Shown: positions 14,040 through 22,677 of the stretch, one piece after another
Layout: each line of letters starts with the position of its first letter
Position numbering within the stretch: the stretch's first letter is position 1
Made by a program: the position numbers and the translations under genes
DNA from: Candidatus Acetothermia bacterium
GTDB taxonomy: Bacteria; Bipolaricaulota; Bipolaricaulia; RBG-16-55-9; JANLFV01
Assembly (NCBI GenBank): GCA_024653345.1
Contig: JANLFV010000003.1
Span: forward strand, 62,001-126,000
Direction: 5' to 3'
DNA length: 64,000 nt
Notes under the pieces: model-generated
Database searches by the model: none
What the model was told of the DNA's origin: nothing
The model's input: the letters and a program-made list of their open reading frames with translations, nothing else

Positions 14040-14915
14040 ATGGCTAGGCGATTCAAGCTCGGCCTCGGGGCGGTCATCAGCCTCGTCGGGGACGATGAGC
14101 GGCAGTGGGAGGAGCAGGCCGCGCTCGTCCGCTCCGAGGAGGCGGAGTTCGCCGAGGTCTGGGTCGAGCACTGGCGGGGGAACCGCTGGCTGCTCGAAAA
14201 GAAGGTCGGCCGGCTGAACCGGCTGCTCGAGGGGATGGAGGTCATCCTCCATGCCCCCTTCCTCTGGAGCTCGTTGATCACCCCGACGGTGGCAGTCCGG
14301 CGCTACACCCTGGAAGAGCTGAGGGCCACGATCGAGCTGGGGGCAGCCCTGGGAGCCCGGGGCCTCACGGTCCATGGCGGGGTCTTCTACGCCCCTTACC
14401 TCCGGACGGAGGCCGACGGGAAGGCGATCCTCGCCGAGAACCTCGGCGAGCTCCTGCCCCTGGCCCAAGGGACGGGGCAGTTCCTGGCGGTGGAGAACCT
14501 TCCCGCTTGGACCGGGCTCCCGCGGAGCATGGTCTACCCCAGCCAGTGCGCGGACTTGCTCGAGCTCGCCTCGCTCGCGCCCGGGGTTCGGGCCACCCTG
14601 GACATCGGCCATGTCTTGCAGAGCAACGAGGCCCCGGTGGAGAACCTGCCGCGGCTCCTCCCGATCCTGGCCAACATCCACCTCCATAGCTGCAACGCGC
14701 AGGGGCAGGCCCACCAGCCTTTGGGGGCCGGCGTGCTCGAGCTGGAGGCCCTCCTCCAGGCCCTCTTGCAAGGCGGATACGAGGGTTACCTCACGCTGGA
14801 GGTCTCCGATCCGACCGCGGACCATCGGCTCATTCGTGATTCATATCGGCTCCTCCAGCGGTCGGTGGCCGGACTCGAAGGTCGGGCGAGCCTGGCCCGG
14901 GCCGCTCGTCACTGA
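14040..14915 (+). CDS. TIM-barrel sugar-phosphate isomerase/epimerase-like (AP endonuclease 2 fold) protein
   Basis: The 291-residue product fits the xylose-isomerase-like TIM barrel. Metal-ligand candidates sit at strand ends: VHGG, FLAVENLPAW, ATLDIGHVL, NIHLHSCN and GYLTLEVSDP, that is His, Glu, Asp/His, His and Glu in order. The substrate cannot be read from sequence. I took the ATG at 14040 rather than the TTG twelve bases upstream. The gene lies between the binding-protein and permease genes, so it is probably co-transcribed and may act on an imported compound. An endonuclease IV role is less likely in this context. Confidence 0.75.
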   Translation: MARRFKLGLGAVISLVGDDERQWEEQAALVRSEEAEFAEVWVEHWRGNRWLLEKKVGRLNRLLEGMEVILHAPFLWSSLITPTVAVRRYTLEELRATIELGAALGARGLTVHGGVFYAPYLRTEADGKAILAENLGELLPLAQGTGQFLAVENLPAWTGLPRSMVYPSQCADLLELASLAPGVRATLDIGHVLQSNEAPVENLPRLLPILANIHLHSCNAQGQAHQPLGAGVLELEALLQALLQGGYEGYLTLEVSDPTADHRLIRDSYRLLQRSVAGLEGRASLARAARH

Positions 14916-14966
14916 GGGGGAGTGGAGCTGCTGGCAGGGGAGCAAGGCAGGAATTGAGGAGGCAGA

Positions 14967-15911
14967 GTGCGAGCTTACATCCTGAGGCGTCTCGGGGCGC
15001 TGGTCTTGACTCTGCTTCTCATCTCGATCATCGTCTTCCTGGTGATGCGCGTCCTCCCGGGCGACCCGGCCCAGATCATCCTCGGGACCGAGGCCGACCC
15101 GGCCCTGCTGGCCCAGATGCGGGAGAAGCTCGGCCTGAACCGGCCCCTCCCCGTCCAATACGGCGAGTGGCTGAAGGGCGTCCTGACCGGGGACCTCGGC
15201 GAGTCCATTACTTACAACACTCCCGTCGCGGGCCTGATCGCGAGCCGCCTGGCCGTCACCGGCCCGCTGGCCGCTCTCGCCCTGCTCCTCACCGCGGTCA
15301 TCTCCATCCCTCTAGGAATCCACGCCGCCACGCATCATAACCGTCTGGGAGACTACGGGATCATGCTCTTCTCCCAACTGGGGATCTCCATCCCCGAGTT
15401 CTGGCTCGGGATCCTGCTCATCCTCCTCTTCGCCGTCTACGCCCGTTGGTTCCCCGCGGGGGGGTTCACCGAATGGGCCGAGAGCCCCCTGGGGGCCCTC
15501 AGGTCGCTCCTGCTCCCCGCGTTAGCGCTCGGGGTGGTCCGCGCCGCGATCATCACCCGGATCGCCCGCTCCTCGCTCCTCGAGGTGCTCGGCGAGGACT
15601 ATGTCCGGACGGCCCGGAGCAAGGGCCTCCCCGAGGGCGTCGTGATCACCAAGCACGCCCTGCGGAACTCGCTCATCTCCGTGGTGACCGTCCTCGCGCT
15701 CCAGCTTGGGGGCCTCTTGGCGGGGACGATCATCATCGAGAGCGTCTTCTACCTCCCGGGGATGGGAAGGCTCGTGATCCTGGCGATCGCCCAGCGCGAC
15801 CTCCCCGTGGTCCAGGGGGTGGTGATCTTCATCGCCGGGGTCATCATCTTAGTCAACTTCCTTGTTGACATCCTCTACGGCTTCCTCGATCCGCGGATCA
15901 GATATGACTAG
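14967..15911 (+). CDS. ABC transporter permease, DppB/OppB type
   Basis: The 314-residue inner-membrane protein has six predicted transmembrane segments, starting MRAYILRRLGALVLTLLLIS. It carries the early motif RVLPGDPAQIILG and the EAA-type cytoplasmic loop RTARSKGLPEGVVITKHALR. It ends NFLVDILYGFLDPRIRYD, the usual DppB end. The start is GTG at 14967, four bases after AGGAGG. It overlaps the next permease gene by 8 bases. It would pair with the next gene and the binding protein at 12438. No ATP-binding subunit genes are adjacent. Confidence 0.94.
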   Translation: MRAYILRRLGALVLTLLLISIIVFLVMRVLPGDPAQIILGTEADPALLAQMREKLGLNRPLPVQYGEWLKGVLTGDLGESITYNTPVAGLIASRLAVTGPLAALALLLTAVISIPLGIHAATHHNRLGDYGIMLFSQLGISIPEFWLGILLILLFAVYARWFPAGGFTEWAESPLGALRSLLLPALALGVVRAAIITRIARSSLLEVLGEDYVRTARSKGLPEGVVITKHALRNSLISVVTVLALQLGGLLAGTIIIESVFYLPGMGRLVILAIAQRDLPVVQGVVIFIAGVIILVNFLVDILYGFLDPRIRYD

Positions 15912-16746
15912 GCGCTATCTGAGAAGCCGGAACTTCGCCGTGGGGCTCTCCCTGGGGACGATCGTGGTCGTCGCGGCCCTGGTCAGCTTCTTCTACACCC
16001 CTTATGACCCGAACAAGATGGAGGTCTCCGCCCGCCTCCAGGGGCCGGGGCGGGCCCATTGGTTCGGGACGGACCAATTCGGGCGGGACATCTTCAGCCG
16101 GGTGATGAAGGGCGCGGTGAACTCGATCGCCGTGGGGCTGATCGCGGTCGGGATCGGGATGAGCCTGGGGGTCTTCAGTGGCGTGCTCGCCGGCTATTAC
16201 GGCTCCTGGCTCGACGAGGGGATCATGCGGCTGATGGACGCGCTCTACGGCTTCCCCGCGATCCTGCTCGCCATCTTGATCACCTCAGTCTTGGGGCCGG
16301 GGATCAAGAACAGCATGATCGCGATCGGGCTCTCCTACGCCCCGCTCTTCGCTCGGCTGGCAAGGGGGAACTTCCTCTCCCTCCGGGAGAGGGAGTTCGT
16401 GGTCGCCGCGCGCGCGGCCGGCCGGAGCGGCTTCTCCATCGCCTGGCGGCACATCCTGCCCAACACCTTCGCCATCCTCATCGTCCAGGCCACGGTTTGC
16501 TTCGCCACCGCGATCCTGGCCGAGGCGGGGCTGAGCTACCTCGGCCTGGGGACCCAGCCGCCGGACCCAAGCTGGGGGAGGATGCTCAAGGAGGCCCAGA
16601 CCTTCATGCGGCTCTCCCCCTGGTCGGCGATCTTCCCCGGCCTGGCGATCATGGTCGCGGTCCTGGGGTTCAACCTCCTCGGTGATGGCCTCCGGGACAT
16701 CCTCGACCCGCGGATCAAGTTCCTCAAGGGGGGCAAGCGAAGCTGA
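15904..16746 (+). CDS. ABC transporter permease, DppC/OppC type
   Basis: The 280-residue protein has an N-terminal helix, then GRAHWFGTDQFGRDIFSRVM, the hallmark of DppC proteins. The EAA loop is VVAARAAGRSGFSIAWRHIL. Near the C-terminus come LSYLGLGTQPPDPSWGRML and the ending DGLRDILDPRIKFLK. I chose the ATG at 15904, which overlaps the stop of the dppB-like gene; the longer frame from 15862 lies inside that gene. It forms the translocation pore with the preceding gene product. Confidence 0.94.
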   Translation: MTRRYLRSRNFAVGLSLGTIVVVAALVSFFYTPYDPNKMEVSARLQGPGRAHWFGTDQFGRDIFSRVMKGAVNSIAVGLIAVGIGMSLGVFSGVLAGYYGSWLDEGIMRLMDALYGFPAILLAILITSVLGPGIKNSMIAIGLSYAPLFARLARGNFLSLREREFVVAARAAGRSGFSIAWRHILPNTFAILIVQATVCFATAILAEAGLSYLGLGTQPPDPSWGRMLKEAQTFMRLSPWSAIFPGLAIMVAVLGFNLLGDGLRDILDPRIKFLKGGKRS

Positions 16747-16765
16747 ATGGATGGAAGGAGTGGAG

Positions 16766-18070
16766 ATGAAAGAAGCTGAACGGAAAGCGGTGCTGGCCCA
16801 AATTCATGAGGAAGAGCTCGTCGAGCTCACGCGCGCTCTCGTCCAGATCCCCAGCGTGGTCCGGGCCGACGGCTCGGGGGACGAGGGGGAGGTGGCCCAG
16901 TTCGTGGCCGCGAAGCTGCGCGAGCTCGGGCTCGAGGTGGCCCTGGAGGAGGTCCACCCCGGCCGGCCGAATGTGATCGGGCTAGCTCGCGGCTCGGGGC
17001 CGGGGAGGACGATCTTGTTCGAGGCCCACTCCGATGTGGTGACCGAGGGCGATCCCCGGGAGTGGCGGTTCCCCCCGTTTGGGGCCGAGGTCGCGGAGGG
17101 GCGGATCTACGGCCGTGGGGCCTGCGACACCAAGGGGAACCTGGCCGCGGCCATACTGGCGATCGCGGCCATCCTGCGCGCGGGGGTCCGCTTCTCAGAG
17201 AAGATCATGCTCGCCGTCCCGGTCGACGAGGAGGGGATGATGACCGGGATCAAGCAGCTCATCAAGGCCGGCTGGGCCGACGATGTAGATGGGGCGATCA
17301 TCTGCGAGCCGGAGGATAACCAGCTCTGCCTCACCCAGAAGGGGGCCCTGCGGGCGGTGCTCACCAGCACTGGGAAGATGAGCCATGGCTGCATGCCGCT
17401 CGCGGGGTTCAACCCCATACCCCCGACGGCGAAGATCCTCCTCCGCCTCCAGGAGCTGGAGCGGCGGGAGATCGCCCGGCTCGGCTACCACCGGTATTTG
17501 GGCTTCCCGAGCATCACCCCGACGGTCCTGCGGGCCCCCGTGGCGGGCGAGCCCCAGCTGAATGTGATGGCCCGGGACTGCCAGGCCTGGCTCGATATCC
17601 GGACGGTCCCGGGCCAGGACCACAAAGAGCTGAAGGAGGCTCTAGCCAGGCTCGTGGCCGAGGTGGAGGAGGAGACCAAGGCCGACCTGGAGAGGGGCTT
17701 CGAGGGGGAGGTCCGGGCGGCCCTGGCGGAGCACGAGCGGCTCCCCGAGGGGATCAGCTATCAAGCCCGACTGGAGTTCATCGAGGAGCGGCCCTGGACC
17801 GAGACCCCGAAGGATGAGCCGCTCGTTAAAGCGGTGGAGACGGCGATCCGGGCCGTGACCGGGCGAGAGCCGGTCTACAACGGCGTCCCCGGGGCCACGG
17901 ACGGGACCTTCCTCTGGGCCTGGAAGGGGATCCCGGTCGTCACCATCGGCGCGGGCGAGCGGATGGTCCCGCACCAGCGGGACGAATGGGTCTCGATCGC
18001 GCAGCTGGTGGAGACGACGAAGATCTACACCCTGAGCGCGCTCGAGTTCCTGATCCTGAAAGAGGGGTGA
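16766..18070 (+). CDS. M20-family metallopeptidase (ArgE/DapE/carboxypeptidase-like)
   Basis: The 434-residue product has the M20 two-zinc active site in order: the first zinc His with catalytic Asp in FEAHSDVVTEGDP, the bridging Asp in GRGACDTKGNLAA, catalytic Glu-Glu in VPVDEEGMM, and IICEPEDNQL. The last His is in MVPHQRDEW near the end. A dimerisation domain interrupts the catalytic domain. The family removes acyl groups or cleaves dipeptides, and the exact substrate cannot be told. ATG at 16766 follows AAGGAG; the longer frame lies inside the permease gene. Its stop overlaps the start of the P1 peptidase gene (TGATG), so the two are probably made together. Confidence 0.9.
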   Translation: MKEAERKAVLAQIHEEELVELTRALVQIPSVVRADGSGDEGEVAQFVAAKLRELGLEVALEEVHPGRPNVIGLARGSGPGRTILFEAHSDVVTEGDPREWRFPPFGAEVAEGRIYGRGACDTKGNLAAAILAIAAILRAGVRFSEKIMLAVPVDEEGMMTGIKQLIKAGWADDVDGAIICEPEDNQLCLTQKGALRAVLTSTGKMSHGCMPLAGFNPIPPTAKILLRLQELERREIARLGYHRYLGFPSITPTVLRAPVAGEPQLNVMARDCQAWLDIRTVPGQDHKELKEALARLVAEVEEETKADLERGFEGEVRAALAEHERLPEGISYQARLEFIEERPWTETPKDEPLVKAVETAIRAVTGREPVYNGVPGATDGTFLWAWKGIPVVTIGAGERMVPHQRDEWVSIAQLVETTKIYTLSALEFLILKEG

Positions 18071-19095
18071 TGGCTAAGATGGCCGGCGCGATAACCGATG
18101 TTCCAGGCGTGGAGGTCGGCCATGCCAGCGACTTCGAGGGGCTGACCGGCTGCACCGTCGTCCTCTTCCGCGAGGGGGCGATTGGGGGCGGCTTGGCCCC
18201 GGGGATGGCCGCGGGGACGAGAGGGATGGACATCTTCCGCAGCCTACATCTCCGCGATGAGATCCACGGGGTCCTGCTCGCCGGGGGTAGCGGGTTCGGG
18301 CTCGATGCCACCGGTGGGGTGATGCGCTACCTCGAGGAGCAGGGGATCGGCTTCGATGTCGGGATCACCCGCGTCCCGCGGGTCCCGAGCGCGGTGATCT
18401 TCGACCTCCCTCTGGGGAACTGCCGCCGGAGGCCCGATGTCGAGATGGGCTACCAGGCCTGCCTCAATGCCAAAAGCGGCCCGGTCGAGCAGGGGAGCGT
18501 GGGCGTGGGGACCGGCGCGACCGTGGGGAAGCTCTACGGCCTGAAACGGGCGATGAAGGGCGGGGTGGGGACCGCCAGCATCGCGGGCCCCTACGGGGTC
18601 GTGGGGGCCCTGGCGGTGGTCAACGCCTTCGGGGATGTCCTCGACTACCGGACTGGGGAGATCCTCGCCGGGCTGCGGGACGAGTCCGGGACGAGGCTCA
18701 TCAGCACCGTCGAGGAGATGAAGAAGGGGAAGGTCCCCCGGGCCTTCGACTTCGGCTTCCGCGTGGCGCGCCACGAGGGACAGAACACCACCCTGGCAGT
18801 CGTGGCCTTCGAGGCCGCACTGATCAAGCCGGAGCTGAATGTCCTGGCCCTCATGGCCCAGCGGGCCCTGGTGAAGACGATCTCACCGATCCACACCACC
18901 TTCGACGGGGATGTGATCTTCACCGCCTCGGTCGGGAGGTATAAGGGCCAGGCCGACCTGAATGTCCTGGGGATCCTCGCGGAGGAGGTCCTGGCCGAAG
19001 CGGTGAACAACGCCGTCAAGGCGGCCAAGGGGCTGGGCGGGGTCCCCTCGAGGAGCGACCTGCTCGAACTGAATCCAAAGCTTAAGGAGGGATGA
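18070..19095 (+). CDS. P1-family N-terminal-nucleophile aminopeptidase (DmpA/BapA-like)
   Basis: The 341-residue product has the S58/P1 signatures: ITDVPGVEVGHASD at the N-terminus, LAGGSGFGLDATGGVM, GSVGVGTGATVGKL and MKGGVGTASIAGPYGVVG. Family members cleave themselves before a Ser or Thr that becomes the nucleophile; here the likely site is Gly167-Thr168. Known relatives release N-terminal D-amino acids, beta-alanine and similar residues, or cut nylon oligomers. The ATG at 18070 overlaps the M20 stop, and the stop overlaps the panB start, which places it in the pantothenate operon. A supply of beta-alanine for pantothenate is a testable idea. Confidence 0.88.
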   Translation: MAKMAGAITDVPGVEVGHASDFEGLTGCTVVLFREGAIGGGLAPGMAAGTRGMDIFRSLHLRDEIHGVLLAGGSGFGLDATGGVMRYLEEQGIGFDVGITRVPRVPSAVIFDLPLGNCRRRPDVEMGYQACLNAKSGPVEQGSVGVGTGATVGKLYGLKRAMKGGVGTASIAGPYGVVGALAVVNAFGDVLDYRTGEILAGLRDESGTRLISTVEEMKKGKVPRAFDFGFRVARHEGQNTTLAVVAFEAALIKPELNVLALMAQRALVKTISPIHTTFDGDVIFTASVGRYKGQADLNVLGILAEEVLAEAVNNAVKAAKGLGGVPSRSDLLELNPKLKEG

Positions 19096-19946
19096 TGGCT
19101 CAAGGCCAAGGTCAGGAGAAGATCACGGTCCAGGCGCTCCAGCGGATGAAGGAGGCGGGGGAGAAGATCTCGATGATCACGGCCTACGACTACCCCACGG
19201 CCCTGCTGGTCGACCGGGCGGGGCTCGAGCTGATCCTGGTAGGGGACTCCGTGGGGAACACGGTCCTGGGGTATGAGAGCACGATCCCCGTCGAGCTGGA
19301 GGACATCCTCCATCATGCCAAGGCGGTGATGCGTGCGGTCAAGCGGGCCTTCGTCGTGGGGGACATGCCCTTCATGTCCTTCAACATCTCCCCGGAAGAG
19401 GCCCTCCGGAACGCCGGGCGGCTGATGAAGGAGGCCCAGGTCGACGGGGTGAAGCTCGAGGGGGGCTCTGAGGTGGCCGAGATCGTGGAGAAGATCGTCC
19501 GCCGGGGCGGGATCCCCGTGATGGGCCACATCGGGCTCACACCTCAGCGGGCCTCCCAGCTCGGGGGGTTCAAGGTCCAAGGCCGGGACAAGGAGACGGC
19601 CAAGAAGCTCCTCGAGGACGCCGAGTGCCTCGAGGAGGCGGGGATCTTCGCCCTGATCCTGGAGTGCGTCCCCTACCAACTGGCGAGGTTGATCACCAAG
19701 CGGATAGCGGTCCCGACGATCGGGATCGGGGCCGGCCCATACTGCGACGGCCAGGTCCTGGTCTTCCACGACCTCGTGGGGCTCTCCTTCCGGTTCTCTC
19801 CCAAGTTCGTCAAGCGCTACCTCGATCTGGCGGGGGAGATCGAGCGGGCGCTGCGGGCCTACAAGGAGGAGGTCAAGGCCGGGGAGTTCCCCGAGCTGGA
19901 GGCCCACAGCTTCAAGATGAGCGAGGAGGTCCTCAAGGAGCTGTGA
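19092..19946 (+). CDS. panB: 3-methyl-2-oxobutanoate hydroxymethyltransferase
   Basis: The 284-residue TIM-barrel enzyme makes ketopantoate from 2-oxoisovalerate and methylene-tetrahydrofolate, the first committed step to pantothenate and CoA. Signatures are MITAYDYPTALLVDRAGLE, LVGDSVGNTVLGYESTIPVE, FVVGDMPFMSF, VKLEGGSEVA, GHIGLTPQRASQLGGFKVQG and IGIGAGPYCDGQVLVFHDLVG, covering the Mg2+ Asp residues and the catalytic Glu. The start is one of two tandem ATGs (19092 or 19095) after AAGGAGGG. It overlaps the genes on both sides. Confidence 0.97.
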   Translation: MMAQGQGQEKITVQALQRMKEAGEKISMITAYDYPTALLVDRAGLELILVGDSVGNTVLGYESTIPVELEDILHHAKAVMRAVKRAFVVGDMPFMSFNISPEEALRNAGRLMKEAQVDGVKLEGGSEVAEIVEKIVRRGGIPVMGHIGLTPQRASQLGGFKVQGRDKETAKKLLEDAECLEEAGIFALILECVPYQLARLITKRIAVPTIGIGAGPYCDGQVLVFHDLVGLSFRFSPKFVKRYLDLAGEIERALRAYKEEVKAGEFPELEAHSFKMSEEVLKEL

Positions 19947-20860
19947 AGATCGCGATCATCGGGGCCGGGGCCCTGGGGAGCCTCTTCGGAGGCCTGCTCG
20001 TCCGAAGCGGTGAGGAAGTCCATCTCTTCGACCCGATCGCCAAGGAGCATATCGCCGCGATCAACGCCGCTGGGCTGGTCATCGAGGAGGCCGGGGAGAT
20101 GATCCGCGTCGCGGTCCGGGCCACCACCTCGATCGAGGAGGTCGGCCAGGCCGAGCTGGTGGCCCTCTTCGTCAAGGCCCCCCAGACCGAGGCGGCGATC
20201 CGCGGGGCGCTCCCCGCGATCGGGCCTTCGACTCTGGTCCTGAGCCTCCAGAACGGGTTAGGACTTGAAGAGCTCATGGAGAAGTATCTCCCGAAGTCGA
20301 GGCTCCTGCGGGGGGTCACGGCCCAGGGGTCGACCCTCCTCGGCCCGGGGAGGGTCCGGCATGCCGGGCGGGGGCCGACCTGGCTCGGCCCCTTGGGCCA
20401 GGTGGGCCGAGAGAGGCTCGAAGGGATCGTGCGGGCCTTCAACCGCGCGCGGATCGAGACCTATCTTGAGCTTGACATCGCCCGACTGGTCTGGAAGAAG
20501 CTCCTCATCAACGCGGGGATCAACGCCCTCACCGCGATCTTCGGCGTCCCGAACGGGAAGCTGGTCGAGGACCCCGAGCTCAACGCGATCATGCGCGGGG
20601 CCCTCGCCGAGGCGGTCGAGGTCGCGCGTGCCCAGGGGCTCGAGTTCCGCCTCCCCGAGGTGGTCGCGGAGGTCGAGGAGGTCTGCCGCCTCACCGCGGC
20701 GAACCTCTCCTCGATGCTCCAGGATGTGAGGCGGGGGAGCGAGACGGAGATAGACTACATCAACGGGGCGGTCGTCCGCTTGGGCGAGGAGCGCGGGCTC
20801 CCGACCCCGCTCAACCGGCTCTTGGTGAGGCTGGTCAAGGAAGGAGGTAAGCCAAGGTGA
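19943..20860 (+). CDS. panE: 2-dehydropantoate 2-reductase
   Basis: The 305-residue ketopantoate reductase reduces ketopantoate to pantoate with NADPH. It has the nucleotide-binding motif IAIIGAGALGSLFGGLL at the start, LSLQNGLGLEELMEKYL, and RGVTAQGSTLLGPGRVRHAG. The catalytic-Lys helix is RLVWKKLLINAGINALTAIF, and SSMLQDVRRGSETEIDYING lies near the end. The start is GTG at 19943, overlapping the panB stop; the longer frame from 19625 is panB read out of frame. It is followed by coaX with a 4-base overlap. Confidence 0.95.
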   Translation: MKIAIIGAGALGSLFGGLLVRSGEEVHLFDPIAKEHIAAINAAGLVIEEAGEMIRVAVRATTSIEEVGQAELVALFVKAPQTEAAIRGALPAIGPSTLVLSLQNGLGLEELMEKYLPKSRLLRGVTAQGSTLLGPGRVRHAGRGPTWLGPLGQVGRERLEGIVRAFNRARIETYLELDIARLVWKKLLINAGINALTAIFGVPNGKLVEDPELNAIMRGALAEAVEVARAQGLEFRLPEVVAEVEEVCRLTAANLSSMLQDVRRGSETEIDYINGAVVRLGEERGLPTPLNRLLVRLVKEGGKPR

Positions 20861-21651
20861 GGCTCCTGGCGATCGATGTGGGGAATACCAACATCTCGGC
20901 CGGGCTCTTCTCCGACTCGGGCGAGCTGGAGGAGGCCTGGAAGGTCCCGAACTCCTCGGAGTTCTGGGCCGAGGCGGCCCGGCGGCTCGGAAGGCGGTTT
21001 AACGGAATTGAGGCGGTCGGCCTCTCCTCGGTGGTCAAGGGGCTGGCAGAGCAGCTCAAATCCGGGCTCTCCGAATTCTTTGCCTCATGCGGGCTGGGCA
21101 GGCCGCCCCAGGTGAGGGTGCTCACCAAGGACACACGCTGGCCGCTTCCGTCGGCCTACAAGCCCGGGCTGGGGACCGACCGGATGCTCGCGGCCATCGC
21201 CGCTTCCAGGCTCTACGGCCGGCCGGTGATCGTGGTCGACATCGGGAGCGCGGTGACCGTCGACTTCGTGGATAAGGAGGGGGTCTTCCGCGGGGGGCTG
21301 ATCCTCGCCGGGGCGGGGATGCGCCTCCGCGCGCTGGCGCAGTTCACCTCGGCCCTACCCGAGATTCCCATCCCCGACCCCGAGGAGCCCCCGCCGCTCA
21401 TCGGGACCGATACTGTCAGTTGCATGAGCGCCGGGGTCCACCACGGGCTGCGGCAGGAGATCCAAGGGCTCGTCCGGGCGATCCAAGCTCAGGCGGCTCA
21501 GGAAGGCGCACCCGAGGCCGCGGTCGCCCTGACCGGCGGCGGGAGCCGGCTCTTCGCCAAAGACTGCCCCGAAGGCTGGCGGCTCGACCCCTGGCTGGTC
21601 CTGAAGGGGATCTACTTTGTGGTGGTGGAGGAGGGTTCTAAGGACCGATGA
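20857..21651 (+). CDS. coaX: type III pantothenate kinase
   Basis: The 264-residue ASKHA-fold kinase phosphorylates pantothenate, the first step of CoA synthesis. It has the phosphate-binding motif LLAIDVGNTNISAGLF, YKPGLGTDRMLAAIAAS and VVDIGSAVTVDFVDKEGVFR with the catalytic Asp, and GGLILAGAGMRLRALAQFT. It starts at GTG 20857, overlapping the panE stop. With panB and panE it gives three steps toward CoA; panC and panD are not in the window. Confidence 0.94.
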   Translation: MRLLAIDVGNTNISAGLFSDSGELEEAWKVPNSSEFWAEAARRLGRRFNGIEAVGLSSVVKGLAEQLKSGLSEFFASCGLGRPPQVRVLTKDTRWPLPSAYKPGLGTDRMLAAIAASRLYGRPVIVVDIGSAVTVDFVDKEGVFRGGLILAGAGMRLRALAQFTSALPEIPIPDPEEPPPLIGTDTVSCMSAGVHHGLRQEIQGLVRAIQAQAAQEGAPEAAVALTGGGSRLFAKDCPEGWRLDPWLVLKGIYFVVVEEGSKDR

Positions 21652-22076
21652 GGCCGCACCCGCGAGTGGTGTGCACCAAGAGCCCGGAGGAGACCGCCGC
21701 GTTGGGCGAGCGGCTCGCTGAGGAGCTCAAGCCCGGGGCCTGTGTGGCCCTGATCGGGGAGCTCGGGGCAGGGAAGACGACCCTGATCAAGGGCCTGGCC
21801 CGCGGACTGGGGGTCCCCGAGAAGGAGGTCCTCTCGCCCACATTCGTCCTGGTCCGGGAGCATCGCGGCGGCCGGCTCCCGCTCTTCCATGTCGACGCCT
21901 ACAGGCTCGCCGGGCCGGAGGAGCTTCAGGAGATCGGGCTGGAGGAATACTTGCTCTCCGAGGGAATCACGGTGATCGAGTGGGCCGACCGGATCCCTCA
22001 GGCTCTCCCTCCGGGCTGCCTCGAGATCAGGCTGGAGATCATCTCCGAGCGAGAGCGGCGAATCACCCTGGGCTAG
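21648..22076 (+). CDS. tsaE: tRNA threonylcarbamoyladenosine biosynthesis ATPase TsaE
   Basis: The 142-residue P-loop protein has Walker A in ALIGELGAGKTTLIKGLARG (about 35-54), VLSPTFVLVREHRGG, LFHVDAYRLAG and ITVIEWADRIPQALP. TsaE drives the TsaB-TsaD complex that forms t6A37 on ANN-decoding tRNAs. Length is normal. Its ATG overlaps the coaX stop by 4 bases, so it ends this operon; a promoter for ykuK follows. Confidence 0.95.
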   Translation: MRPHPRVVCTKSPEETAALGERLAEELKPGACVALIGELGAGKTTLIKGLARGLGVPEKEVLSPTFVLVREHRGGRLPLFHVDAYRLAGPEELQEIGLEEYLLSEGITVIEWADRIPQALPPGCLEIRLEIISERERRITLG

Positions 22077-22109
22077 CCCGGACCTTCCCGCTGGCGGGAG
22101 AGATAGCGC

Positions 22110-22138
22110 TTGCTTTGGCGAGGCGCCGAGCTTATAAT
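22110..22138 (+). promoter_or_regulatory. promoter for ykuK
   Basis: TTGCTT (22110-22115), 17-base spacer, TATAAT (22133-22138). The -10 matches the consensus. Confidence 0.75.
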
Positions 22139-22158
22139 GCTCCCTGAGATGATCGAGG

Positions 22159-22677
22159 ATGGATGATTCGTTATTCTACAGCCCCACAGAAGGGGAGCTG
22201 ACCTTCGCCCAGGTCCTGGCCGAGATCGTCGAGCTGATGAACCACGAGCCCCAGGGGCAATACGAGATCGTCGTCGGGACCGACTGCCACGATACGCCCG
22301 TCGCGGAGGAGTTCAACCGCCATCGGCTGAAGAAGGCCCCGCCCATGGAGTTCGTGACCGCGGTCATCATCCACCGCCTGGGGAAAGGGGGCCGCTACTT
22401 CTGGCGCCGCGTCCGGGAAGAGAACATCTACACCCTCCGGCAGAAGATCTACAAGGAGGCGACCCTCTCCTTCGAGCTGGCCCGGAGGCTGATGCGCGAG
22501 CTGGCGGCCCAGACGATGCTCGAGTATAACCTCGAGATCCACATCGATGTGGGCAAGCACGGCCGGACGCGCGAGCTGATCGACGAGGTGGTGGGCTACA
22601 TCCGCGGGAGCGGGTTCGCCGTCAAGACCAAGCCCGAGGCCTACGCCGCCTCCTCGGTGGCTGACAAGTATGCTTGA
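22159..22677 (+). CDS. YkuK-family protein (ribonuclease H-like fold)
   Basis: The 172-residue product matches the YkuK/DUF458 family of predicted RNase H-like nucleases. It has YEIVVGTDCHDT, FVTAVIIHRLGKGGRYFWRR, LRQKIYKEATLSFELARRL, LEIHIDVGKHGRTRELIDEV and a C-terminal AYAASSVADKYA. The acidic residues in VGTDCHD and HIDVG are the likely metal-binding positions. The family is found in Bacillota and thermophilic lineages, and its role is not established. It ends inside the end of the convergent rsmI gene (37-base overlap). Confidence 0.88.
   Translation: MDDSLFYSPTEGELTFAQVLAEIVELMNHEPQGQYEIVVGTDCHDTPVAEEFNRHRLKKAPPMEFVTAVIIHRLGKGGRYFWRRVREENIYTLRQKIYKEATLSFELARRLMRELAAQTMLEYNLEIHIDVGKHGRTRELIDEVVGYIRGSGFAVKTKPEAYAASSVADKYA

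Noticed and set aside
12439-14915. nickel or dipeptide specificity for the binding protein
   Set aside because: The family motif fits many substrates; I cannot choose one from sequence.
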